6,475 nucleotides of DNA from JAJPJX01 sp964568355 (GTDB taxonomy: Bacteria > Acidobacteriota > Terriglobia > Bryobacterales > Bryobacteraceae): contig CAZMRK010000170.1 of the NCBI GenBank assembly GCA_964568355.1, positions 1 through 6,475 on the forward strand. Direction: 5' to 3'. This document shows positions 1 to 6,077 of the stretch, in pieces (positions within the stretch are counted from its first letter, which is position 1; each line of letters begins with the position of its first letter). The translations under genes were made by a program, and so were the position numbers. The notes below the pieces were generated by a model. The model was not told where the DNA came from. It ran no database searches and worked only from the letters and a program-made list of their open reading frames with translations.

Positions 1-1992
1 GAGCGCGATCTGCGGGCGCAGGCCGCCGGCGGCCATTACCTCAAGACCATCACACCGCACATCGTCAACGATCTCAGCTATGGATACATGCGCTACCACA
101 ACGTGATCCAGACGGCGTTCTCCTATAAGGAAAACCTGATCTCTCAGTTCGGCATCACCAACACCCTTTCCGACAACAACCCGCTGTTCTGGGGTACGCC
201 CGGCGTGAGTATTCCCGGATACCTGGGCACCGATAGCGGAAATCCGAACTACCGCACCTCGACCATCCACGAAGCGCAGGACGGCCTCGGATGGAACCAC
301 GGGCGCCACTTCCTCAAGTTCGGCGGCGACGTTCGGATCGTCGATACCACTATGCTGTACACCGGGGGCAACGGGAGCTGGAGCTTTGCCAATAGCTACT
401 CCGGAAATAATTTTGCCGATTTTCTGCTGGGATATCCCTCGCAGATCAGCAAAACCTCGCGCCGCCCGGTGGGCTATAACCGTGTCAAGTACCTGGGGCT
501 CTACGCTCAGGACGACTTCAAACTGAGCCGCAATGTCACGCTGAACCTGGGTATGCGCTACGAGATCGAGACGATTCCGGACGATCCGACGCATTCGATG
601 GTCGGCTTCGATCCCACGGACGGTTCGCTGCTGGTCTCGAGCCGCATTGCCAGCGCCCAGGCGGTGAAAGACTTCTATGCCAATGTGCGGCCGGACATCA
701 AGTATCGCTTCATCGACGCGAATGCACCCGTAAATACGGACACGAACAATGTCGCGGCCCGCCTCGGACTTGCCTGGCAGATCGCGAAAGGCACCACGGT
801 TCGTGGAGGCTACGGCATGTTTTACGGCTCGCCGCAGACGTCCTCCTACCTGGCCTCCGGCTCGAACGACTTTGCTCCGAACACGCTTCGCCCGATCTGG
901 ACGTCCAATCCGGGGACTCCCTCCTTCAAGGGCTACAATCCCGACGGAACGCTCTCCCCGGAGGCCGCGCTCCAGAGCGCGGCACTCACTCTCTTTCCGT
1001 TCCTTGCCGGACGGGTCAGTGGCAACAGCGTGGTCTACGACACCGGCCGCAGTTTCCCGTATCCTCTGGTCCAGCAATTTCTGTTTAGCCTGCAGCATCA
1101 GGTCGGCTCCAACTTTCTGGTGGAGGTGCAGTACTTCGGATCGCGAACACAGCACCTGATCGGCAACGATAACGTGCAGGTCACCACTCCCGGCCCGGGG
1201 GCAGTGGCGGCCCGGCTTCCGTATCCCGGCCTGGCACGAATCGAAAATACCGCCGCGTGGCATCGCGCCTGGTACAACGGCGTGGCCGTGAAAGCGCAGC
1301 AGCGTCTCAGCCACGGCCTCAGTTACCTGGTCAGCTACACGCTCTCCAAGTCCCTGGACGACGCTTCCACCCTGAATGACGATCCGGAGTGGACCGATTC
1401 ACGCAACAAACTGAACGGCAGGGGGCCGTCTGATTTTGACGTGCGCAATCGCCTGGTCGGCAGCTTCCAGTACGAGCTGCCGGTTGGACGGGGACGCCAT
1501 TTTGGAGGGGCATGGCCTCGCCTGGCGGATGCGTTGCTGGGCGGTTGGGGTGTGCGCGGGATCGCGTCGTTCCAAACCGGCTTCGAATACTCGCCCACGA
1601 TGGCGATCTCGCGGGTGGGCGCCTGCCTGGCGGCTTGCGTGGCGCGTCCGGAGCGCGTGGGTAACGGCAATCTCGACAAGAGCGTGCGGAATATCAATGG
1701 CTTTTGGGATATCAATGCGTTTGCATTTCCTCCGGCCTTCACGCTGGGGAGTCCCAGCGGCCGGAATGTCCTGTACGGACCGGGAGTGAACAACTGGGAT
1801 CTGGATATTTACAAGCAGTTCCGCATTGGCGAGCGCCAGTCGCTCGAATTCCGCTATGAAGCATTCAATGCGTTCAATCACGCGCAATTCAATGCTCCGC
1901 CGGCGAATCTGGAAGCTCCCGCCACGTTCGGGAAGATCACCGGGACCGCTGCGCCGCGCATTTCGCAACTGGTGTTGCGGTATCAGTTCTGA
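1..1992 (+). CDS. TonB-dependent receptor-like outer-membrane beta-barrel protein (Oar-like), 5'-truncated by window edge
   Basis: The reading frame is open from base 1 and ends at TGA 1990-1992, giving 663 C-terminal residues. The first internal ATG, at 88, is not the real start. The sequence is barrel only. The segment at nt 490-564 (key words YAQDDF and LNLGMRYE) is a hallmark of acidobacterial Oar/TonB-receptor homologs. Further family-typical strands are VEVQYFGSRTQHL, SYTLSKSLDDAS, DFDVRNRLVGSFQYELPVGRG (split over two strands) and FRYEAFNAFNHAQF. The protein ends in LVLRYQF, a final strand with terminal Phe suited to BAM-dependent insertion. Full-length relatives are usually about 1,000-1,200 residues, with a signal peptide, a carboxypeptidase-regulatory-like domain and a plug; these would lie upstream of the window. 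Likely role: TonB/ExbBD-energised uptake of, or binding to, an oligomeric substrate. The substrate is not readable from sequence. Two nearby Cys residues (nt 1624 and 1636, CLAAC) are unusual for a barrel. Family call sure; specificity unknown. Confidence 0.9.
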   Translation, partial: ERDLRAQAAGGHYLKTITPHIVNDLSYGYMRYHNVIQTAFSYKENLISQFGITNTLSDNNPLFWGTPGVSIPGYLGTDSGNPNYRTSTIHEAQDGLGWNHGRHFLKFGGDVRIVDTTMLYTGGNGSWSFANSYSGNNFADFLLGYPSQISKTSRRPVGYNRVKYLGLYAQDDFKLSRNVTLNLGMRYEIETIPDDPTHSMVGFDPTDGSLLVSSRIASAQAVKDFYANVRPDIKYRFIDANAPVNTDTNNVAARLGLAWQIAKGTTVRGGYGMFYGSPQTSSYLASGSNDFAPNTLRPIWTSNPGTPSFKGYNPDGTLSPEAALQSAALTLFPFLAGRVSGNSVVYDTGRSFPYPLVQQFLFSLQHQVGSNFLVEVQYFGSRTQHLIGNDNVQVTTPGPGAVAARLPYPGLARIENTAAWHRAWYNGVAVKAQQRLSHGLSYLVSYTLSKSLDDASTLNDDPEWTDSRNKLNGRGPSDFDVRNRLVGSFQYELPVGRGRHFGGAWPRLADALLGGWGVRGIASFQTGFEYSPTMAISRVGACLAACVARPERVGNGNLDKSVRNINGFWDINAFAFPPAFTLGSPSGRNVLYGPGVNNWDLDIYKQFRIGERQSLEFRYEAFNAFNHAQFNAPPANLEAPATFGKITGTAAPRISQLVLRYQF

Positions 1993-1995
1993 GGA
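1991..1995 (+). promoter_or_regulatory. Shine-Dalgarno for the sialidase-family gene
   Basis: GAGGA overlaps the TGA stop of the receptor gene and lies 9 nt before ATG 2005. It supports ATG 2005 as the real start of the next gene, although the codons that follow include a repeat element. It also implies translational coupling between the two genes. Confidence 0.6.
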
Positions 1996-2004
1996 CAATT
2001 CCAG

Positions 2005-3264
2005 ATGTTCTCTCTCCGAACTGTCTTTACCCCTTGCCTCCGCGCCAAGCCTTGTGGGGCCGGCTTCAGCCGGCACCGGACTTCAGTCCGGCAGGCTGTG
2101 CACCGGTTAAAACCGGCGCGCAGGCTGAAGCCTGCCCCACTATGTAAAACGGTAGTTGTACCGCTCCTGCTGGCGTCCGCCCTTTCCGCCGACAGCAACA
2201 TCTTCACCACCGTGGTGTGCGCCGCGACTGAGCAACACTCGCGCAACACCGAAGGAGATGTGGTCCGCCTGCGGGATGGGAGCCTGCTCCTGGCCTACAG
2301 CGAATACATCGGATCGAACTCGAGCGATTTCGCCAATGCGCGGATCAGCGCCAAAACCAGCCGGGATGGTGGACACACCTGGTCGGAGCCATTCGTCCTC
2401 ATGGCCAATACCGGCAAGATGAATGTGACGTCGCCGAGCCTGCTCCGCCTGCGATCTGGAAAGCTGGCTTTGGCATACGCCATCAAGAACTCCACCGCCG
2501 ATAACCGCGTGTTCTTTCGAGTTTCCGGGGACGAAGGCAAAACCTGGAGCGAGCCCGTTAGGATTACGCGCTCCGAGCGCTATTGGGGCATCAACAACGC
2601 CCGGCTGATTCAGTTGCGCTCCGGACGGCTGTTGGCGCCGCTGTGGGGTGTGGATGATTGGAACAAGAGCCATCACACCATGGCCACCGTCTTCACCTCC
2701 GACGACGAGGGCCGAACCTGGCAGGAGGGGCAGACCGTGGACATCCCCGCCGGCCACCGCGGAGCCGATGAACCGGGCGTGGTCGAACTGCGAGACGGGC
2801 GAGTCTTGATGATCATTCGCAGCGACCTGGGCAAGATCTACCGCGCGTATTCCTCCGACCGGGGCGCGCACTGGACAGCGGCCGAATCGACCAGCCTGGA
2901 CGCTCCTACCGCTCCAGCCACCATCGCGCGGATCCCATCCACGGGAGACCTGCTGCTGGTTTGGAATCACCACCCGCCGGGTGCTACACACATGCAGGAC
3001 CGGTTTCCGCTCACGGCCGCCATCTCGCGGGATGATGGCACCTCGTGGGAGCAGATCCGCAATCTGGACGAAACGCCCGGTTACACCTTCGCCTATACCA
3101 GCATCACCTTCGTGAAGCCGGATCAGGCGCTGCTGACCTACTACGCCGCCAACGAGCTTCCCGGCGACAAGCAGCGCCGGCAGATCCCCGGCGAGCAGGC
3201 CGAACGGCGCATGTTTTCGCTCAAGCTGAAGCTGGTGCCGATTGCGTGGTTCTACGGAAAATGA
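2005..3264 (+). CDS. Exported BNR/Asp-box sialidase-family protein (BNR_2-like)
   Basis: This 419-residue product is a beta-propeller of the sialidase superfamily. Five Asp-boxes (S-x-D-x-G-x-x-W) are visible: residues 119-126, 174-181, 232-239, 283-290 and 341-348. An early RNTEGD motif (80-85) followed by VVRLRDGSLLLAY, then DEPGVVELRDG (255-265), IIRSD (R272) and IPSTGDLLLVWN, match from memory a BNR_2 group common in Planctomycetes and Acidobacteria and annotated as exo-alpha-sialidase. The classical FRIP/YRIP motif is absent, so hydrolysis of sialosides is not assured; another glycosidase or a lectin is possible. A hydrophobic stretch (VVVPLLLASALSA, about residues 50-62) looks like a signal-peptide h-region with cleavage near ASA or LSA. 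Residues 17-46 are encoded by a palindromic repeat. ATG 2005 is chosen because it has a good ribosome site; the next in-frame start, GTG 2212, would lose the h-region. It sits 12 nt after the receptor gene, so the two probably share a transcript. Confidence 0.85.
   Translation: MFSLRTVFTPCLRAKPCGAGFSRHRTSVRQAVHRLKPARRLKPAPLCKTVVVPLLLASALSADSNIFTTVVCAATEQHSRNTEGDVVRLRDGSLLLAYSEYIGSNSSDFANARISAKTSRDGGHTWSEPFVLMANTGKMNVTSPSLLRLRSGKLALAYAIKNSTADNRVFFRVSGDEGKTWSEPVRITRSERYWGINNARLIQLRSGRLLAPLWGVDDWNKSHHTMATVFTSDDEGRTWQEGQTVDIPAGHRGADEPGVVELRDGRVLMIIRSDLGKIYRAYSSDRGAHWTAAESTSLDAPTAPATIARIPSTGDLLLVWNHHPPGATHMQDRFPLTAAISRDDGTSWEQIRNLDETPGYTFAYTSITFVKPDQALLTYYAANELPGDKQRRQIPGEQAERRMFSLKLKLVPIAWFYGK
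2054..2140 (+). repeat. 87-bp palindromic multi-hairpin repeat element (REP/MITE-like) inside the sialidase-family ORF
   Basis: The ends are perfect inverted repeats: GTGGGGC (2054-2060) and GCCCCAC (2134-2140). Inside are four consecutive hairpins: A 2059-2074 (stem GCCGGC, loop TTCA), B 2076-2091 (stem CCGGAC, loop TTCA), C 2103-2116 (stem CCGGTT, loop AA) and D 2120-2135 (stem GCAGGC, loop TGAA). The terminal 21 nt of each end match as inverted repeats except at two positions that pair with each other: C2061-G2072 in hairpin A versus A2122-T2133 in hairpin D. No transposase and no clear target-site duplication are seen. Elements of this style are dispersed in Acidobacteria genomes as far as I recall; the copy number here cannot be seen from one window. 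Confidence 0.8.
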
Positions 3265-3284
3265 TGAACGTTGCAGAAAAATTC

Positions 3285-3296
3285 GAGAAAGGAAGG
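3285..3296 (+). promoter_or_regulatory. Shine-Dalgarno region for the aminotransferase gene
   Basis: The purine run GAGAAAGGAAGG precedes ATG 3298, with the AAGGA core at 3289-3293 about 4 nt from the start. It favours ATG 3298 over the in-frame TTG at 3271, which lies upstream of this site. Confidence 0.6.
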
Positions 3297-3297
3297 C

Positions 3298-4215
3298 ATG
3301 CCTGAACAACCGGTTGTGTACATACGGGGGAAACTCGTTCCAGCCCCGGAAGCGCAGGTCTCCATCTATGATCTCGGCGTGGTCCAGGGGGCCACGGTCA
3401 CGGATCTGCTGAGGACTTTCCAGCACGTGCCCTACCGCCTGGAGGAACATGTGCGGCGCTTCTATGAGTCCTGCAAATATGCCCGGATTCGCCCGCCCGT
3501 GCGGCCGGAGGAGACCCTCGAGATCATCCGCGAGCTGGTGGATCGCAATGCCGCGCTGGAGCACAGGGAGCTCGCGGTGGTGCTCTTCATCACCCCGGGC
3601 GAGAACCTGATCTACGCGGGCTCCTCCGCGTCGGGGGTCGCGCTCCAGCCGACCTTCTGCATCCATTCTTTCCCCCTGCCGCTCGGCCTGTTCCGGCCGC
3701 TCTATGTGGAGGGCATTCACCTGGTGACGCCGCCGACACGGCATGTGCCGCCGCAATGCGTCGATCCGAAGATCAAGAATCGCAGCCGGCTGCATTTCTG
3801 GCTGGCCGAACAGGAGGCTCACCTGGTAGATCCGGAAGCCATGCCGCTGCTGCTCGATCTGGACGGCAATCTGACCGAAACCAGCGGTGGCAATGTCCTG
3901 TTGGCGAAGAACGGAGTGGTCCTTTCGCCGCCGCCTCGCAACATCCTGCAAGGGGTGAGCCGGAAGGTCGTGCTGGAACTCTGCGCCCAGCTTGGCCTCG
4001 CCGTGCACGAGCGGGACCTGCAGCTTCATGACATCCTCACCGCGGACGAAGCCTTTGTAACCACCACGCCCTACTGCATCGCTCCGGTGACTCGCTGCAA
4101 CGGCATCCCGGTCGGCGACGGGCGGCCGGGACCGCTCTTCGAGCGAATCCTGGCGGCGTGGAGCCAGGAGGTCGGTCTTGACATTCGGTGCCAGATCCTG
4201 GAATCTCCGGAATAG
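3298..4215 (+). CDS. Class IV PLP-dependent aminotransferase (BCAT / D-amino-acid aminotransferase / ADC lyase fold)
   Basis: The 305-residue product has the usual length and motifs of fold-type IV PLP enzymes, which are cytoplasmic. They transfer amino groups between amino acids and 2-oxo acids or, in ADC lyase, eliminate pyruvate. The N-terminal domain has VSIYDLGVVQGATVTDLLRT (21-40) and RLEEHVRRFYESC (47-59); R54 aligns with the phosphate-binding Arg of D-alanine aminotransferase. K160 in DPKIKNRSRLH is the expected Schiff-base lysine, and E194 in GNLTETSGGN the glutamate that contacts the pyridine nitrogen. NILQGVSR (215-222) and the VTTTPYCIAPV stretch (254-264) form the cofactor-phosphate region. 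Substrate cannot be assigned: QGATVTD replaces the YGDGVFE/YGTSVFEG words of well-studied D-AAT and BCAT enzymes. It lies 33 nt after the sialidase-family gene and 5 nt before the Kelch gene, suggesting operon membership. Residues match the family well; specificity is open. Confidence 0.88.
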   Translation: MPEQPVVYIRGKLVPAPEAQVSIYDLGVVQGATVTDLLRTFQHVPYRLEEHVRRFYESCKYARIRPPVRPEETLEIIRELVDRNAALEHRELAVVLFITPGENLIYAGSSASGVALQPTFCIHSFPLPLGLFRPLYVEGIHLVTPPTRHVPPQCVDPKIKNRSRLHFWLAEQEAHLVDPEAMPLLLDLDGNLTETSGGNVLLAKNGVVLSPPPRNILQGVSRKVVLELCAQLGLAVHERDLQLHDILTADEAFVTTTPYCIAPVTRCNGIPVGDGRPGPLFERILAAWSQEVGLDIRCQILESPE

Positions 4216-4220
4216 TCATA

Positions 4221-5174
4221 ATGCGGATCAAAAAACTGGCTCTTCTGATTGCGGCGGGATCAAGCGGAATGGTTTGGCACGAGAAGGCATCCCTGCCCCT
4301 CCCTCGGGCGGGATATATGGCCGGCGCGATCGGGGGACGGCTGATTCTGGCAGGCGGCAGCTACTGGCAGGACGGCAAGAAGCGCTGGACCGAACGCACG
4401 GATCTGTTCGATCCGCGATCCGGCGCCTGGAACGCCGCTGATCCGTTGCCGGAGCCTCGCAGCGACGCGGCCGCCGCCACGGCTGGAGATACCTTTTATT
4501 TGTTCGGCGGAGGCGCCGACGGAAGCACGCGCAAGGATGCGATGGCATTTCGCGGCGGACACTGGAAGGCACTGCCGGCGGCGGCCTCGCTGCCGGCCCC
4601 GCGGCTATATGCGGTGGCGGCGGTCGAGGGTGGCCTGCTCTACATCTCCGGCGGGATCGAGCAAGCCGGCGCGCTGGGCTCCGCCCGGAATACGTTCTGG
4701 TCGTGGGACCCGGCTCACCCGGAAGCGGGCTGGCGGGAACTCGCTCCCCTGCCCGGTCCGGCACGCTTCTCCCACGCCATGGTTGCCCGGCCGGGCGAGA
4801 TCCTCATCCTGGGCGGCGCCGCGCCCGCGGCCAACGGGCCGGGTGTGCGCAATTTAAACGACGCCTATCGCTATCAGGTGAAGACTGGAACCTGGACAAA
4901 GCTGCCGGATCTTCCGATAGCGCGCCGCGCCTGGAGCGCCGTCGCGGACGGGCGGAGCGTGCTGTTGATCGGCGGCTATACGAGCGCCTATGAACACGAG
5001 ATCCTGCGTTGGGATCCCGAGACCGGGCGGGCACAGCGAGTGACGCCGCTCCCCCATCCCCTGGCGGATGCGAAGTTCTTTCGCATCGGATCGGTGCTGG
5101 TGGGCGCGGGAGGTGAGACCGCCGATCACGTGCGCGGTCCCTGGACGCTGGTGGCGACGAACGCAGCCAGGTAA
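4221..5174 (+). CDS. Exported Kelch-repeat six-bladed propeller, N-acetylneuraminate epimerase/mutarotase-like
   Basis: The 317-residue product begins MRIKKLALLIAAGSSG, a short signal-peptide-like start (positive n-region, hydrophobic core), so a periplasmic location is likely. Six Kelch units can be laid out from the recurring GG pair, the later W and the LP.PR turn: AGGSYW, LFGGG, ISGGI, ILGGA, LIGGY and GAGGE. The last blade lacks its own W..LP.PR strand at the C-terminus, while the mature N-terminus supplies VWHEKASLPLPRAGY, as expected for ring closure in a circularly permuted propeller. The GGSYWQDGKKRW segment recalls NanM/YjhT, which speeds alpha/beta anomer conversion of N-acetylneuraminate, and the sialidase-family neighbour fits this. 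A galactose-oxidase-like or non-catalytic Kelch protein is an alternative. ATG 4221 is preferred over in-frame GTG 4188 because it begins the signal peptide and does not overlap the previous gene. The Shine-Dalgarno is weak (GGA 4209-4211), so coupling to the upstream stop codon is likely. Confidence 0.8.
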   Translation: MRIKKLALLIAAGSSGMVWHEKASLPLPRAGYMAGAIGGRLILAGGSYWQDGKKRWTERTDLFDPRSGAWNAADPLPEPRSDAAAATAGDTFYLFGGGADGSTRKDAMAFRGGHWKALPAAASLPAPRLYAVAAVEGGLLYISGGIEQAGALGSARNTFWSWDPAHPEAGWRELAPLPGPARFSHAMVARPGEILILGGAAPAANGPGVRNLNDAYRYQVKTGTWTKLPDLPIARRAWSAVADGRSVLLIGGYTSAYEHEILRWDPETGRAQRVTPLPHPLADAKFFRIGSVLVGAGGETADHVRGPWTLVATNAAR

Positions 5175-5175
5175 C

Positions 5176-5199
5176 CGGCAGAAGGCGGCGAGTCTGCCG
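5176..5199 (+). other. Intergenic hairpin between Kelch gene and SDR gene
   Basis: CGGCAGA (5176-5182) pairs with TCTGCCG (5193-5199), a 7-bp stem with a 10-nt loop. An overlapping alternative pairs 5184-5189 with 5196-5201 through one G-U. No T-run follows, so it does not look like an intrinsic terminator. A role in mRNA processing or in setting expression of the next gene is possible, but chance is not excluded. Confidence 0.35.
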
Positions 5200-5217
5200 T
5201 CGCCTATCATCTTAAGG

Positions 5218-6027
5218 ATGGACCTGAACTTACACGGGAATGTCGCCGTGATCACCGGCGGCGCGCATGGGATCGGGCTGGCGTGCGCGCGAGAACTGGC
5301 AGCGGAGGGATGCCGCGTCGCCGTCTGGGACGTTTCTCCCGACACCGCTGGCGCTGCCGCAAAGATCGCCGGGGACTACGGGCGCCCGGCCCTGGGCCTG
5401 AGCGTTGATGTAGGAGATCTGGAGTCGGTCGCCAGGGCATTGAGCGAGACGGAATCCGCGCTCGGACCGGTCTCCCACCTGGTGCATGCGGCGGCGATCG
5501 GATCGGGCCGCTTTGGTTTTCCCTTCACCCATCTGGAACCGCGGGATTGGCCCCGGGTGCTGCACGTCAACGTAATGGGCATGGTGCACCTGGCCCACAT
5601 CGTGGCGCCCGGCATGATCGCGCGCAGAGCCGGAACCATGGTCTTCATCGGATCGGTGGCGGGACAGATCGGCTCTCAGACCGATCCGCCTTATAGCGCG
5701 AGCAAAGCGGCCAATATCAATTTCGCGCAGTGCCTGGCCAAGGATCTGGCGCCGCATCAGGTCCGAGTGAATACCGTAAATCCCGGTATGGTCCAGACCA
5801 CGCTCAACCGGCAGGTTTGGCAGGCCTGGCACGATCAGCAGCCGCCGGACCGTCGCCGCTCTTATGAAGACTGGGCCAGCGAAAAGATCCGCACCGTGAC
5901 GCCTCTGGGGCGCTGGCAGCAGCCCGCAGACGTGGCGGATCTGGTGGTCTTTCTCTCCTCCTCCCGAGCCGCTCAAATTACCGGGCAGACCATCAACGTG
6001 GACGGAGGACAGGTGATGCACTGGTAA
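5218..6027 (+). CDS. Short-chain dehydrogenase/reductase (classical SDR, Rossmann fold)
   Basis: The 269-residue product is a full-length cytoplasmic NAD(P)-dependent oxidoreductase. The cofactor motif is TGGAHGIG (13-20). D38 at the end of the second strand (VAVWD) favours NAD(H) over NADP(H). The DVGD segment (64-67) contacts adenine. The catalytic tetrad is N118 (HVNVMG), S146 (FIGSVAG), Y159 and K163 (YSASK). The usual NNAG is replaced by HAAA (90-93). VNPGMVQT (187-194) and the C-terminal ITGQTINVDGG complete the FabG/3-oxoacyl-reductase-like pattern. Many such enzymes act on sugars or polyols, and the neighbours make a sugar or sugar acid a reasonable guess, but substrate is not readable. 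ATG 5218 is chosen because family members start shortly before the first strand. AAGG directly abuts the ATG, too close for a normal Shine-Dalgarno. The gene starts 43 nt after the Kelch gene. Confidence 0.9.
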   Translation: MDLNLHGNVAVITGGAHGIGLACARELAAEGCRVAVWDVSPDTAGAAAKIAGDYGRPALGLSVDVGDLESVARALSETESALGPVSHLVHAAAIGSGRFGFPFTHLEPRDWPRVLHVNVMGMVHLAHIVAPGMIARRAGTMVFIGSVAGQIGSQTDPPYSASKAANINFAQCLAKDLAPHQVRVNTVNPGMVQTTLNRQVWQAWHDQQPPDRRRSYEDWASEKIRTVTPLGRWQQPADVADLVVFLSSSRAAQITGQTINVDGGQVMHW

Positions 6028-6064
6028 GCCGGATCACAACCATGATATTGTCGATAGGTTAACT

Positions 6065-6069
6065 AGAGG
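6065..6069 (+). promoter_or_regulatory. Shine-Dalgarno for the sulfatase gene
   Basis: AGAGG lies 8 nt before ATG 6078, a normal spacing that supports this start. The 50-nt gap after the SDR gene is more AT-rich than its surroundings, but I could not pick out a convincing -35/-10 pair. Confidence 0.5.
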
Positions 6070-6077
6070 TTTCTGTG

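Noticed and set aside
749..1159. Second + strand ORF of 136 codons within the receptor gene
   Set aside because: Frame-shifted shadow within a continuous barrel sequence; Arg/Pro-rich and without motif.
1399..2076. Antisense ORF of 225 codons opposite the receptor gene
   Set aside because: Lies opposite a strong family match and has no motif; a GC-driven shadow. The same holds for antisense ORFs at 1335-1793 and 1983-2249.
2054..2140. CRISPR repeat-spacer array
   Set aside because: The palindromic units differ in sequence, are contiguous and have no unique spacers of regular length.
2054..2140. Target-site duplication flanking the repeat
   Set aside because: Flanks (GCCTT on the left, TATGT on the right) share no convincing direct repeat, so the insertion mechanism cannot be inferred.
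2120..2150. Intrinsic terminator after the receptor gene
   Set aside because: Hairpin D is stable, but it is followed by TATGTAAAAC, not a T-run, and the hairpin is part of the repeat.
2140..4029. Long antisense ORF of 629 codons on the - strand
   Set aside because: Its codons are aligned exactly opposite those of the two + strand genes, both in the same frame. It stays open only because those genes avoid TTA, CTA and TCA codons; it stops at the first such codon (CTA 2140-2142), at the repeat edge. Its translation is low-complexity Arg/Gly/His-rich with no recognisable domain.
4228..4764. Antisense ORF of 178 codons opposite the Kelch gene
   Set aside because: Arg/Pro/Ser-rich translation typical of a high-GC shadow frame; the + strand Kelch pattern explains the region.
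5230..6021. Antisense ORF of 263 codons opposite the SDR gene
   Set aside because: Codon-aligned shadow of a gene with a full catalytic tetrad; the product shows no domain and no ribosome site was seen.
6028..6077. Sigma-70 promoter for the sulfatase gene
   Set aside because: The gap is AT-richer and contains TTGTCG and GATATT, but no pair with 16-18 nt spacing in a usable position was found.
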